A stretch of 64,000 nt of DNA from Paracentrotus lividus (lineage: Eukaryota; Echinodermata; Echinoidea; Camarodonta; Echinidae): NCBI GenBank assembly GCA_940671915.1, contig CALNVZ010003433.1:31954546-32018545 (forward strand), written 5' to 3'. The notes under the pieces were generated by a model, which was not told where the DNA came from, did no database searches, and saw nothing but the letters and a program-made list of their open reading frames with translations. Position numbers and translations under genes: made by a program. Below are positions 35,986-47,667 of this stretch, in pieces (the first letter of the stretch is position 1; each line of letters begins with the position of its first letter).

Positions 35986-36742
35986 TTAAATCTTCGAACT
36001 CCCAATTTGTTTTTTGGAAAAGTGTCCGTGAATATCAGTGATATTAAAAGTAAACGTTTTTACAATTTGATATCATTTAGACAGACATTTACAAACAGAT
36101 GTTGCATTTATTGGGAAAATTTCGTTCACACTGAAATTGATTGGTGTTCTGTATTTAATAGAAACTTAACATACATTAAAGATTTCAAATTACGAGAATT
36201 CAATTTCAAATTGTTGTATAATATTTTGCCTGTTAAAAGTAACCTCTTTAAATGGGGTCTAGCAGACGATAAATGCTGCCCTCATTGTCATGTGAGAGAA
36301 GATATAATACATGCGTTTATTGAATGTAAATTGAATAGACATTTCTTTGCTTATGTTAAACACGTTATAACAAACACGTTTGATATCAATATATCTTTTG
36401 ACGTAAAATTCTTATTGAAGATTGGTAATGCGGAAGAAGCAGACATTGTATTAACTGTCGCTTTTTGGTGCATATACAAAATGTTGATTTTACGAAACAA
36501 ATACGGAGTAGACGATAGAATGTTAAAAATACGATGTCTATTTGAGAGAGAAATAAAATATAGAATAATAGTTAATAAGAAACTGAAACACCCAGAAAAA
36601 AGACTACCAGAGAAACTGTTAAATGTTATATAATTGACGTTTGTTTATGATATAACACTTTGACTTTTCATGTACATGATTTATGTTGAATTTCAATAAA
36701 TACCTCATTTGAGGTTCCAAAAACAAAAAAAAAAAAAAAAAA
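35552..36742 (+). mobile_element. LINE 3' end with inverted 5' part
   Basis: The plus-strand part (about 36000-36742) ends in a poly(A)-rich tail at 36719-36742. The adjoining part (35552-36000) encodes an earlier piece of the same kind of reverse transcriptase but on the minus strand. This arrangement is the known product of twin priming during LINE insertion. The two pieces are not contiguous in the protein, so a deletion accompanied it. Confidence 0.65.
36007..36633 (+). pseudogene. C-terminal region of a non-LTR reverse transcriptase, zinc-knuckle part
   Basis: Open for 208 residues. It contains NFKLLYNILPVKSNLFKWGL and C-C-P-H-C-x8-H-x4-C (CPHCHVREDIIHAFIEC), the zf-RVT type knuckle near the end of L1/Tx1-like proteins. 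It lacks the catalytic reverse transcriptase core, which is inverted or lost. It ends at a natural stop followed by about 85 bp of 3' UTR and the A-tail. Confidence 0.8.
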
Positions 36743-36875
36743 ATCCCCGTTTAATAGACATTTTCTCTTTATCTGTTCTCCGTTTCCTATCCTCTGTCTC
36801 TCTTTTTCATACTTGCGCTCAATCTCAATTCTCTTTCACAGTTCCTTATTACACCAACAGTTATAATTTAGTTGC

Positions 36876-36964
36876 GGATCCAGCATTCGAAAATGATGTT
36901 GGTGCAGCCAATTGTCTACATTTTACCTACATACACCTCTGCCTCAGGCTGGATCCGTAACTGA
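36876..36964. mobile_element. Mini inverted-repeat element
   Basis: AGTTGCGGATCCAGC and GCTGGATCCGTAACT are inverse and enclose about 60 bp. They resemble hAT-type GGATCCAG ends. Confidence 0.4.
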
Positions 36965-37597
36965 ATGGTTACGTACGTATTCAATGACAGCTATTAATGG
37001 TCAATTCTTCAAATGTCCTGATTTTCATGTACCGTGTTTAATCATGATGATATTATAATACGATAGAGGTAATTTATCACATCTCCTTTATCTATTTATT
37101 TTTATTTGTTTATTTTTTTTTTTGCAGAAGCAGCATAGGCCCTAGGTATATTTTTCTTGAACTAACAGATGCAAGCCCTACCTTCAAAATTCCTTTTGCA
37201 GAATCCAATAATATCAGTCCAATAGCGTAGGGTCAAAAACTTTTATCCAGTCCGTTCAAAGATTGAAATAAAGAGTGCTGAACACTTGAGCTCAAATTCA
37301 ACTTGGTATCTTGTCCATGATCCTCTCTGTTCTCAAATAGAAGTAGGTCTAGAACATAGTACCTATTTTATGTAAAAACCCAAATCGACTTAGGTTCTTT
37401 GATTATTTTATGGTATCCAGTAGAATCTAAATTAATCCGTTTATTGATCTAGTCCTCCAATCCAAATGGTTTTTCTGGTTTGATTACTTGGTGGGTAGAT
37501 TCTAGGTCAGTACTGCCCAGGAGTCTGACGTAAGTACTAGCGAGCCATGGTCGTTTACGTTTTAGTACCTGGGACTGCGGTGAACTCGTAGTAGTTG

Positions 37598-38428
37598 CAC
37601 TGAAAAGATAACTTTGTCACAAGGCCAGATTAATTCGTCAATCGGGGTAAAATAATTTGTTTTGCGATATAACTGTGAAATGACAAACTCATGGTAGTAT
37701 ACATAACAAATTGATCGAGCACTATTACAAAGTTTCAAGTGGTGTTGACAAAAACAAACTTGCGCATGACTGATTTATTTGCGTGACGACTCTTCGCAAC
37801 CGTAATTGACAAATCCTCTCCGCAGTCAATGTAGAAATGACGATTTTAAGTCGGCCATAACGAATTATAATACAAATTATTTGCTGAAAAACAAATCAAT
37901 TTGTTGACGCAAAATGCATGACAAATTTAGCTCCTGAAGACAGTTTGGGAAACCCCGCACATAATCAGCGTCTTCGAATCACTCGCCGGTCGCCGTGATT
38001 TAGCTGCGAGGCAAGGCTTGAGCTGGCAAGTGTTGACTGGATTTGATGTATTTTGAATTTGTTTCCTCAGGAATTTCGAGGTTCTATTAAAACTGACAAA
38101 AATATTAACTATCTGTACTGTTTGTTTATTACAGGTGTGTTTTCTGACTGTTACATGACAAATTAACGTCAAAATGCAGTACAAATTGATGAATGAAAAA
38201 AACAAATTGAAAAATGAGAATGAGGAATTAAAATGTTGCAATGACAAACTTTGAAAAAGGTTTGTCAAATTAGACCACTTTTCATGACAAATTAAAATTC
38301 GTCATGTTATGGTGCATGACAAATCTATAATGACAAATCTTTGGCATGACAAATTTATTAATTTGTTAAATTAAACCACATTAATGACAAATTTATATTT
38401 GTCAATTGACAAAGTTATCTTTTCAGTG
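37598..38428. mobile_element. Inverted-repeat element with many ATGACAAAT motifs
   Basis: Termini CACTGAAAAGATAACTTTGT and ACAAAGTTATCTTTTCAGTG are inverse. The subterminal right 300 bp holds at least seven copies of (A)TGACAAA(T); the left side holds several more, some inverted. Such clustered short repeats often bind transposase. No coding sequence. Confidence 0.75.
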
Positions 38429-39009
38429 TGATAGTGGCCTTCAACAATACACAGGGCATGATTGTAGATCTACAACAAAAGAGAAAGCAAGAAAACAAAA
38501 AACAAATTTATAAGAAATCGCATTATTAAACATGAATAACGAGTCCTGTAATTTAGTAAACACAATCTTCATTTTTTTTTTTTTTTTAAGATCTAAAATT
38601 CTAAGTTATAACTACCCGAGTGGCCTACTTATACATCTTGTGAAAGCTAAAGAAAATATAAACAACAATCATGAAAGAAAAACAACCACTTACGACCTCG
38701 AGCCTACACCCTAGCCCTCCCCCACCTTCGATATCTTGCTTACTGACTAGTGAACGCAAAGGATTCTGGGATATGGGTATAGGGATTGACGTCATCAGTC
38801 TGCCGTGCTGTATTGTGTTGTGAGCGCGATCGGTATCTGATCGTCTTCTGATAAATGGAGAGGCAACCCTAAAAATGTATTTTTGGGGGTTTTGGAGGTA
38901 GTAACATGGTGAAAATCATATTGCAAGATATTTGGGAAGTATTCAAGATTCATAAAATGTGAAATCTACATGATTTCGCGATTCCAATGATTTTTCAATT
39001 CCTTGATTC
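38429..39009. other. Non-coding, nothing recognised
   Basis: T-run at 38570; no paired repeat found. Confidence 0.5.
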
Positions 39010-39660
39010 TTTAAGATATACCCATAAAATACGCATTTTAACTTGGGCGCCCATTCTGGCAGCCATTTTGAATTTTAGCGATTTGTATAAAATATGTCGG
39101 GTTTCTGTGTTGGCACTCATCGAATTTGGAATCAGCACCCTCGAATTGATAAGAAACCACCAAAACAACCCCCAAAATACTCTTGGAATACTCATATCCA
39201 GTTTTGGCGGCCATCTTGGCGGCCATTTTGAATTTTCACGATTTCTGAGAAATGCTCAAGGTTTCGCGTCTGGCACTCATCGAATTTGGAATCAGCACCC
39301 TCGAATTGATAAGAAACCACCAAAACAACCCCCAAAATACTCTTGGAATACTCATATCCAGTTTGGGCGGGCATTTTGGCAGCCATTTTGAATTTTAGCG
39401 ATTTTGCGTGAAATCCACGAAGTTTTGCGGCTAGCACTCAGCGGATTTGGAATCAGCACCCTCGAATTGACGAAAAACCACCAAAACAACCTCAGAAATA
39501 CCATTGGAATATTCATTTTCATATTTTGGCGGCCATCTTGGCGGCCATTTTGAATTTTCACGATTTCTGAAAAATGCTCAAGGTTTCGCGTCTGGCACCC
39601 TTCGGATTTGGAATCAGCACCCTCGAATTGACAAAGAACCATCAAAAAACATTGTATATA
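39010..39660. repeat. 161-bp tandem repeat, about four copies
   Basis: GCCATTTTGAATTTT recurs at about 39061, 39222, 39382 and 39543. Each unit contains GGAATCAGCACCCTCGAATT and a CCACCAAAACAACC segment. Because the unit is not a multiple of three but mostly stop-free, frames run through it on both strands; these are not genes. Confidence 0.9.
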
Positions 39661-40266
39661 TAAAAAAAAAAACAAGGTGTGAATATTTTCCTATGGGGCC
39701 TAGCCTGGACTATAAGGGTGGTATCTCACTTCGCGGAAACTATACTTTGAAACTATTTTCAGATGTTTTGAAACTACATGGAGACTGTTTTGAAACTTGT
39801 CGCGGAGAGACCTCTTTAGTCCCCGCGACGTTTCATGAGTCATGGGCTATAATAAGTGCTATTGCTATTGCTTTTTTTTTTTTTCTTTCTTCTTTTTTTT
39901 CCTTTTTTTTTGGGGGGGGGGGGTACTAATAGTTGTCTTTTGAGAGTACAAACAAGTGTTTAACAATTATTCTTTGAGTGCCATGTCAGTGACTGAACGT
40001 TTATAATGATTTATTAAGATTGGTTTCTGGCCCGTTCACCTCTTAAAAGTCAATATTCAGTGTTTGATAAATTCTATAGTGTCAGTTTCCATGTTAATTT
40101 AATTGAAAGGGCTTTCTGCAATGAAATTACTGGAATTCTTGTAGGGTAGGATTATTCGGACTTTATGGACACCTTGATTCATTCATTGCAGTCATCCCTT
40201 CTTTTGGCAAAAATAAAATTTTACATCACAGCAAAGAATACTAATTATCCGAGCGGTAAACATATA

Positions 40267-41140
40267 GGGGAGACTGGGGTAATTATGCCCCCCCCCCCTT
40301 TTCACATTTCCTATTACTACCATTAAATGAAAAGTCCAGTGATATTCTAAATATGTAAAAAATATAGTCAATCCATATACCTATAATATACAAAGAAAAG
40401 TATAAACCTGCTACTTCTCATTTGCATATTAATTACCATTATGTTAACAACTTTGGGGGGCCATAATTACCCCACGGGTTGGGGTATTTATGGCTCCTAT
40501 TGTAATGACTGTATGAATTCAAAGATATTATGCTAATTAATGATGGTAATGTATAATAAATGTTGTTGGGTATTCCTAATACACTTATCAACCACCAACA
40601 ATGATTTAATCAATAATTGGTTCAGCCAAAACGTTGAAATTGTGCAATCAAAGCAATACATATATTTATGTACATAATCGTACAAGTTAATGTCCCCATC
40701 TACGCTTATCTGCGCTTATACACTGTTTATGCATTGGGGGCCATAATTACCCCAAATGACATTTTCAATTTGATCCCCCTTTACAGCTCTACTATTGAAG
40801 ATATTCAGGTGGAAGTTTTTCTGTTGTGTTTTTACTTCCTATTGTTTCATTTTCAATCAATATTTCATCTTAAATGATTTTAATTAATGATATCACACCC
40901 CACATAAAAAAGCAGGCTTGCCACTTTCCAACGAACAGAATTGTAATTGCCGTACATTTTAAGCTCCCCTAAGCAAAAAATTTCATGCAAATGGCTTATT
41001 TTTCTCTATGATGGTAGGAAGAGTTTTTCTAGGCATGTGTTAAAATTAAATTATCATTGTGTAATGCATCAAAGAATTATAAGATCTCAAAGACAAAGGG
41101 GCCATAATTACCCCAGGGCCATAATTACCCCAGTCTCCCC
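40267..41140. mobile_element. MITE with GGGGAGACTGGGGTAATTAT termini and TA duplication
   Basis: The right end, ATAATTACCCCAGTCTCCCC, is the exact inverse of the left. TA flanks both (40265-40266 and 41141-41142). CCATAATTACCCCA repeats internally at 40460, 40740, 41100 and 41117. The interior is AT-rich and non-coding. Confidence 0.8.
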
Positions 41141-41198
41141 TACCCCATAAAAATGGTATCACATTATTTGGAAGAAGATAATTTTCAGGACATATACA

Positions 41199-41645
41199 CA
41201 GTGAGTCAGAAAAAAATGTCCTATCATTATGAAGTTGTCTTGTGAAAAGTTTGAACCTTTATTCTTAGATTTCATGATATGTCTTGGTAGAGTAATTCTT
41301 CTAGTATATTTATTTTGGTATCCCTTTCAATTGGATCTTTTAACGCATGACTTAACAAACTACAATCTTCAGAAGACTGCTATATATCTCACTTGCGCCA
41401 AGTGGCTGGGTGAAAAATAAACAAATAGAAAATGTTTTACTTACACTCACTTACAAATATTACTTTTGACACACACTCACACACATACTATCATTTACAC
41501 ATACACAAACCACATAAACACGCACACCCTCATCACACACACCCACATACACCCCACACACGTACACATACACACACCCTCACGCACAAATAGTTGGTAG
41601 GGAATTACTTCGTCCCAAACATTCAGTGATGGTCTTGGAGTGTGT
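41199..41645. mobile_element. Left half of a Tc1-like MITE, copy of the 58345-59198 family
   Basis: It starts ACAGTGAGTCAGAAAAAAAT and contains CTTCAGAAGACTG, CACTTGCGCCAAGTGGCTGG and a CA array. ACATTCAGTGATGGTCTTGG at 41620 corresponds to the interior of the element at 58.3 kb. The right end is missing; a LINE fragment follows. Confidence 0.65.
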
Positions 41646-41759
41646 TCAATGTCCAGTTTCAAATTTATACGCCAACATGAATCATGATACAAAACGCAAT
41701 CACAAAACACAAACACAAACGCGATCAGCGGTGCACCGTTCAATGTCCAAAATTTAAAC

Positions 41760-42590
41760 GTGTTTATACGTCGATCGTCTTTAATGAAACTATCGTAATT
41801 GGCTGGAATGGGGTCGAGATCTGCCAAGGCTTCATCAAGATCACTGGTGAAACCCTCCCAATTTGCCTTGCGAAAGTTGAAGCGTGGTCTGAATGGTACC
41901 TTCTGGGGCATCACAGCAGCAGGAACATCGATTAAGATTGGCCTGTGTTGTGAATGAGGTATGGGTTCCAAGACATTCTTCTTGCTGAGGACAGAAATGC
42001 GTTCACTTGTGAAGGCAAGATCCGGGTTATAGCCCCTTCTCCAGCGGCAACTGTTAAAAGATGGAGGCAGTTTCGCATCATGGATTAAGCTGAGTTGGTG
42101 CACTTCAGCCAATTCCTCTACCAGGTCACCATCCTCATTGGAGTTGTTATATCCCCAGGTGGGGCTGTGGCTATTAAAGTCTTCAATGATGACGTTAACC
42201 TGGTCGTAGTTGAATGTCTCTGGTTTATGGAATGCAAAGGTGCTCCCAGGAGGCTTATAAACGGATGTCACTGACAATTTTCCCATGCTGATTGTTAATA
42301 TCTCAATATTGTCAATATCAGAAAATGAGGTTTCGTCAATTATGGTGTCTGGTTTAGTGAAAATAGCACTACCGTATTTTTCATGAGGCCTCTCTACAAC
42401 TAGTTTGAAGCCAGGGACGCTCGGACGGACATGCTGGGACCTCTTAAAGTCTCCTGGATACACAAGATATCACAGTCATAACTCCCGATCAATTGTCCTT
42501 TGACAGATGAAAACCCTTCAACGTTAAAGGACATCACTTTCACCGTTCGGCCTGGAGACGCAAGCTTTCGACGATTATCGGTAGAGATCA
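41760..42590 (-). pseudogene. APE-type endonuclease of a non-LTR retrotransposon, frameshifted
   Basis: Minus strand: KVMSFNVEGFSSVKGQLIGS then CDILCIQETLRGP, a frameshift near 42440, then PGFKLVVERPHEKYGSAIFT, VIIEDFNSHSPTWGYNNS, SFNSCRWRRGYNPDLAF and HSQHRPILI. These correspond to the catalytic blocks of endonuclease-exonuclease-phosphatase domains (N, E of QET, D-F-N, D-L, S-x-H). The reverse transcriptase part is absent, cut at about 41755. Confidence 0.85.
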
Positions 42591-42599
42591 TTGTACCGT

Positions 42600-43247
42600 T
42601 TGCAAAGTTTATATGATAAAGCAAAAGGCCAAAGCAAAATATATAATATAAGACGTGAAATAAGTTAAGTGTAAAATGTAAAGTAAGAATCCTAAGTGTA
42701 AAGTGTAAATGGAGGTGGTGGTAGAATTAATTTAGGATTAATCCTTTATCCAGCCCCGCGCAACGTGGCCGCTTCTACCATGGGGCGTAACAATTTAAAA
42801 TATTATACAATAATGAAACAAATTATGAAAAGTGAAAGCATATACTTGAATATTACAGGAACAAAGAATAAACGAAATTAAAACATATGAATTATGATAA
42901 ATACTGATTAAAAGAGATTAAGATAGAAGATGATTCATGGCAACACCTTACTAAAGAAATAGAATAACAAGTAAAACAGTGCCTGATCTTACTACACCGT
43001 TCTCCAGCAATTCAAGGAGCCATAGTCCGGCTGGAACATAATTCACGGGTGTTCTAGTAGGACAGGTGAAAACCCTACTAACTACAGCCATGAACCAATC
43101 AACTAAACTCAAGCTCAGAAATCAACAAATTTGAAAATGTAAAATAGGTAGGCCTAGTTGGATAACAAATGTTATATTGTTACGTCACAATGAGTTACAA
43201 CAGACGCAAGAGCCAAGAGGAGACTGGGATTAAAATCACGTCACAAT
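42600..43247. other. Possible 5' region of the LINE fragment, otherwise nothing
   Basis: The GC-richer stretch CCAGCCCCGCGCAACGTGGC at 42751 precedes the minus-strand endonuclease and could be its 5' UTR. Confidence 0.3.
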
Positions 43248-43959
43248 GGCCCATATTCTGATAGCAATGAAAGTTAACCCTGGGCTAAAGTAAACCCTAG
43301 GTTAACTAAACCACACCTAACCCACACCTCTGGATTAAGTCGTATTGGTATTCTGATAGCCTAGTTTAACAAAACCCAAGATTTCCATTTAACCCTGGGT
43401 TAAACACATTACGCAGGCTCAGTAGAGCTCATCTCGAGCTGCGCTCCAAGGGCAGGGTCGCGCAACAGTGGAACGTAGCTCATGCAACAATGTAATACGC
43501 GCCTGCCAATCGTGCGCATCGCGCTGGTCTAGGGCGGGGCAGTTTTGGTTGATTGATTGATTTTTTATTTTATTTTTGTCGGGCAATGCATACATTTAGT
43601 ATTGAGGATTGGACGTATTTTATCATTACAGATTAATCAATCTGGATTATTTTTCATTTCCTAAATAGTTTTTATAATCCTCCCCCGCCCCGTTATCACA
43701 AAAGTTAACTTTAATTGTGTTGTTTTTAAGATGCAAATGGCTATAGTAACGATGATGCCCAAAAATTAAACCAGGCTTAAACTACCCCCTGGGCTAGTTT
43801 AAATTTTGGAGGATTTATTACCATACTTAACCCTGGGTTAAGCTAAACTTTGCTATCAGAATATGACAATTTAACCCAGGGTTAAATTGAGGAGTTAGAC
43901 TAGAGTTAAACTACCCTTAACCCTGGGTTAAGCTAAACCAGGCTATCAGAATATGGGCC
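43248..43959. mobile_element. Inverted-repeat element with GGCCCATATTCTGATAGC ends
   Basis: GGCCCATATTCTGATAGC at the left is the exact inverse of the right end (43942-43959). AAT flanks both ends. An inner inverse-type copy, GCTATCAGAATATGACA, occurs at 43851. CCCTGGGTTAA and its inverse TTAACCCTGGG recur many times. Confidence 0.85.
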
Positions 43960-45555
43960 AATGATGTTTAAGCGTGATTACTAGAAGTATAGACAACAGT
44001 TTTGCACGCGAATGATACGCATGAAAATACACGCTTGTTGTTATTTTGTGCTTTTTTTTTAAATTTTTTTTGTTAATTCTATATTAATAAAATTTGACGA
44101 AAAATCACACAAACATACGAAAAAAATGCACAAAATCAACGAATTATAAAAAGATAATGTGATACTTGCGGTCTATGTCCATACAGCTTTCTGCCCATAT
44201 AAAAATGTCCATGAAATTCCAAAAATACACTGTAAATTTAACAAAAATATCAGAGCAAAATAAAACACGTCTTCCCCTCTTGGCTCTTGCGATGACTGTA
44301 ATCCAGGGGTTAATTCCCCCACCCCCTCTCAATCTCCCTCTCTCTGAGATAAAATTGACGCAGTGGCTCCTCCTATAGTGCGTAGTCAATTGTTTTTGAA
44401 TGGTTTTAAGAAGCGATACAGTAATATAAAGCAATATTCTTGACTGTCGAAGAAATAGCATCTCAACACATTAGTTTATTTTATCTATTTTATCTTCCAC
44501 GGTAGACCAATATGTAGCTGCGGTCCTAAATGACTAAAAGCGATCGATTAGATTAGTTTATATTTCGAAAACCGTACAATTTTGCTTTGCACAGCTCTAA
44601 GAGAATTATAATATCGTTTTATTTGATTTCATGTGTTTTTCTAATGGGATAGAAACAAAAACACTCTTGTTATCCCTTTCACGTCTCAATTTGGGTGTGT
44701 TTCTCGCATTTCAAAATGTTAGAATGTTAAATGTACGAAATTTGACATTTGAAATTTGAAATTTGAAATTTGAAAAGCAACTTTGATGTAAAACGTTGTC
44801 ATGACGTTGTATATGTTAAATAAATTTGTAATATTATATTACTCACTTGACTTTATCTTGAGAGGTTATGATTTTCATGGGCATGTTAAATCGAGCACAA
44901 TTTGATCTGTTTTAATTTTTAGTGTAATATAAAATCTAAAACACCACTTTTTTCATATTAAATAATTTGTTTTAAAGAATTATATCACCGTTAGCAAATA
45001 ATCCTTTTTCAGTTTATGAAATTACCAAAACATGATTATTTGAACACCAAAGGTGAATTAACACAAACCCAGCTTTAGTAGAAATCCACACCTCCTGGCG
45101 TTGAATTTTCACAAAAAGAAGTCAATTCAATACCTATGGTGTTAGATGGAAAATTAACACTATACAAAGTATGCTGGAATAACACTTGGTATATTATGCA
45201 TGTTTGCACTAAAGCCGGCTGTTATTTAACACCAGTCCAGTTGGTGAGGTTCTCTGAATGACCGGTGATAGATTTAAACTCCGTGGTCTTATATATAACA
45301 CCGCTGTTTTTTTTTCAATGTATATACTGTACATTTGAATTTATGTAACTTGCTATTGTTCAGACTATTAATTTGTGTCGAGAGCTTAGCCTACTCATAT
45401 CGATGGGGGAAAAAATGTAAATTAATTTAGTATGTACATGTCTTATACACAAACAGTACTTCACACACATGTTACTTTTTTCTTCGTGTTTGTTTGTTCG
45501 TTTGTTAATTTATGAAATCGTATTTTGTCCCTTTAATAAATGCAGTACATTATAT
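43960..45555. other. AT-rich non-coding
   Basis: AATTTGAA repeats four times at 44753-44775. TTAACAC/GTGTTA words recur at 45050-45300. No gene recognised. Confidence 0.5.
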
Positions 45556-45825
45556 GGCCCGTATTCACAAAGGTGTGCGAAATGGGAGACAATCTTGAAA
45601 AGTGAATATTTGATTTATCAGAATCGTTGGTACTTAAACTTTTAAAAACTTCATGGGGGTATTAAGTAGAAAGGTTTTCCTAACTACTAAAGCGTGATTC
45701 CAGAAACCAGTATACGTGCAACGATCATTGCAACGTGCACACACTTGTCTCCCATTTTGCTAGCCATATTTAAACCACAGATTTAAGCTAGGCTTAATTT
45801 TAGGCCACCTTTGTGAATATGGACC
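45556..45825. mobile_element. MITE with GGCCCGTATTCACAAAGGTG ends
   Basis: The left GGCCCGTATTCACAAAGGTG pairs with CACCTTTGTGAATATGGACC at the right. TAT flanks both. Its ends resemble the 43248-43959 element (GGCCC, TATTC), suggesting one superfamily with 3-bp target duplication. Confidence 0.75.
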
Positions 45826-46029
45826 TATGTAATTTGACTTCTTGACATATAAATGCAACATAATGAAATTTTTATCAGCTGGCGAATTCTGACTCTTAAA
45901 AATAATAATACTAATAAAAATTTTAATTAACTAAAGAATATATAAACAACAATGCTAAACTTAGTTGACGTTTAATGCCTTATTAAATTCACGAATTTAA
46001 TAATGTATTCCCAATAATGCGTAGCGGTT

Positions 46030-46495
46030 TGTGTGTAATGATGATGATGATGGTGAAGGTGATGATGATAATGGTGATTGATGATAACGGTGATGATAAT
46101 GATGATTGGGATTATGATAATGGTGATGATGATGATGATGATGGTGGTGGTGATGGTGGTGATGGTGGTGATGATGGTGATGGTGATGATGATGATGATG
46201 ATGATGATGAGGTATAGAGGGGTGATAGATATGATGATGGTTGATGATGATGCATGATGTGAGGTGAATGATGATGAGTGATGGGTGGATGATGGTGTGG
46301 TGGTGATGGGTGATGCATGATGATAATGGTAATGAGGGTAATGGTGATAATGATGGTGATGATGATGACATATGATGATGATGATGGTTGGTGGTGATGA
46401 TGATGATGGTGGTGGTAATGGTGGCGGTGCTGGTGATTATAATAATAATAATAATGATGATGATTATTATGATGATGATACTGATGGTGGTAAAT
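46030..46495. repeat. (GAT)n-type trinucleotide repeat
   Basis: About 460 bp of ATG/GAT/GGT units with interruptions. Long frames of Asp/Gly or His/Ser on either strand are products of the repeat. Confidence 0.95.
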
Positions 46496-46562
46496 GTGGA
46501 CATGGGGTATTTTGTAGTGCGGACAAAATTCAATGGGTAACTTTTATGCACTGGCCACAGGC

Positions 46563-46915
46563 AGGGATCCAGGGGGCCCGACGGCCCGCCCCCCCCCCCC
46601 CCAGAGCAAAAAAAAAAAGAAAAAAAAAAGAGAAGACGAAGAAGAAAAAAAAGCTAAGTAAAAATAGACGAGCGGGCCGATTGACCCCCTTCCCAAACCT
46701 TACCTCTATAGCTGGTACATGACGACCTCTTTTGATGGCCGATGGCCCCCCCCCCAAAAAAAAAAAACCTACCCCTCCCCCCCCCCCCCCTGCTTATCGC
46801 TCGGCCATTGGTTTTTGCTCGCCCGATGTGACGGGAAAAAAATGTGGGTGTACCAAAATCTGAAATTCCTATTTTGGCCCCCCCCCCCTGTAATGAAATC
46901 CTGGATCCGCCACTG
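46563..46915. mobile_element. hAT-like MITE
   Basis: The left end CAGGGATCCAGGGGG and right end CCTGGATCCGCCACTG are inverse. Flanks GGCCACAG and GGCCAAAC match at six of eight positions, consistent with an old 8-bp duplication. Several C- and A-runs inside. Confidence 0.65.
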
Positions 46916-47094
46916 GGCCAAACCTTTATTTTTAAACGTAGTAACACTGTAAATAAAAATTAATAATTCTGCAGCAAATCTGTCAGCAGAGTCGCTATAT
47001 CTGATGAAAAATTACAGAATTACATAACATATGTGTTTTTTCTTCAGAAAAATATTTACGTAAGCGATAAAATATACATAGGGCTGAAGACATG

Positions 47095-47130
47095 TGTTCC
47101 GTTTTGTACCGTACAGTACAAAACGAAGGC
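47095..47130. repeat. Short palindrome
   Basis: CGTTTTGTAC and GTACAAAACG pair around six bases. It is followed by a GC-richer stretch to about 47400 with CGCC/GGCG motifs, possibly an unrecognised MITE. Confidence 0.5.
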
Positions 47131-47380
47131 CGCCGTTTCGCTCTGCTACACATCTTCTATCTGGCGACAATCTACAATAACACCTTGTCGCGACAAGAGA
47201 AGACAGGCTACGGTCATTGACGTCAACCTAAATGACGCCGGCTATTGTTAGGCCTAATGAAAATCTAACGACGAATAGAATTTTAATCCTTCTCTTTAGG
47301 CGATAGACGCGATAATTTACGATTTTAAAGGCGATTGGACCTGCGAATGGTGGCGACAGGTAGTTCGTAGGTTGACGCCA

Positions 47381-47640
47381 CTAAGATCGCCTTCTGTGGG
47401 ACAGGCCCTTGGCACGTTGCCCAACCTTCTTTTCCCCGAGCTCGAACAGGTTTGTGTGAGAAATGTATGTTCTCACTAATTTATCGCAATAAACAACATC
47501 TCGATACAGAAGATTAAAATTCATGAATATATCGTCCAATTCTATTATCTTCGAGAAGCTCAAGGGAACCGTTTTGATGTCGCAAAAGCTTGAATTATAG
47601 TATTGGATGAGATGTCCTCTCAATTCCTTGATATCCGTTG
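47381..47640 (-). pseudogene. Reading frame resembling the segment before NACHT in invertebrate NLR proteins
   Basis: Just past the stop of the tail-anchor exon, in another frame, the minus strand reads ELRGHLIQYYNSSFCDIKTV, then PLSFSKIIELDDIFMNFNLL. The layout (Leu-rich helix, Tyr-Tyr, Cys-x-Ile-x-x-x-Pro, then L-D-D-I-F-x-N) resembles the linker before NACHT in sea urchin, amphioxus and coral NLRs. No Walker A motif follows; the frame ends at 47381 in GC-rich sequence. It may be a relic, an alternative exon, or part of a 3' UTR. Resemblance is from memory of the family, without alignment. Confidence 0.35.
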
Positions 47641-47667
47641 GCAAAAGAAGGAGGGTGACGCAGAAAA

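Noticed and set aside
38987..39929. Frames of 107-141 codons on both strands
   Set aside because: They run through the 161-bp tandem repeat and differ in frame from unit to unit; no codon constraint.
45997..46722. Long His/Ser and Asp/Gly frames
   Set aside because: Products of the GAT/ATG trinucleotide array on the two strands.
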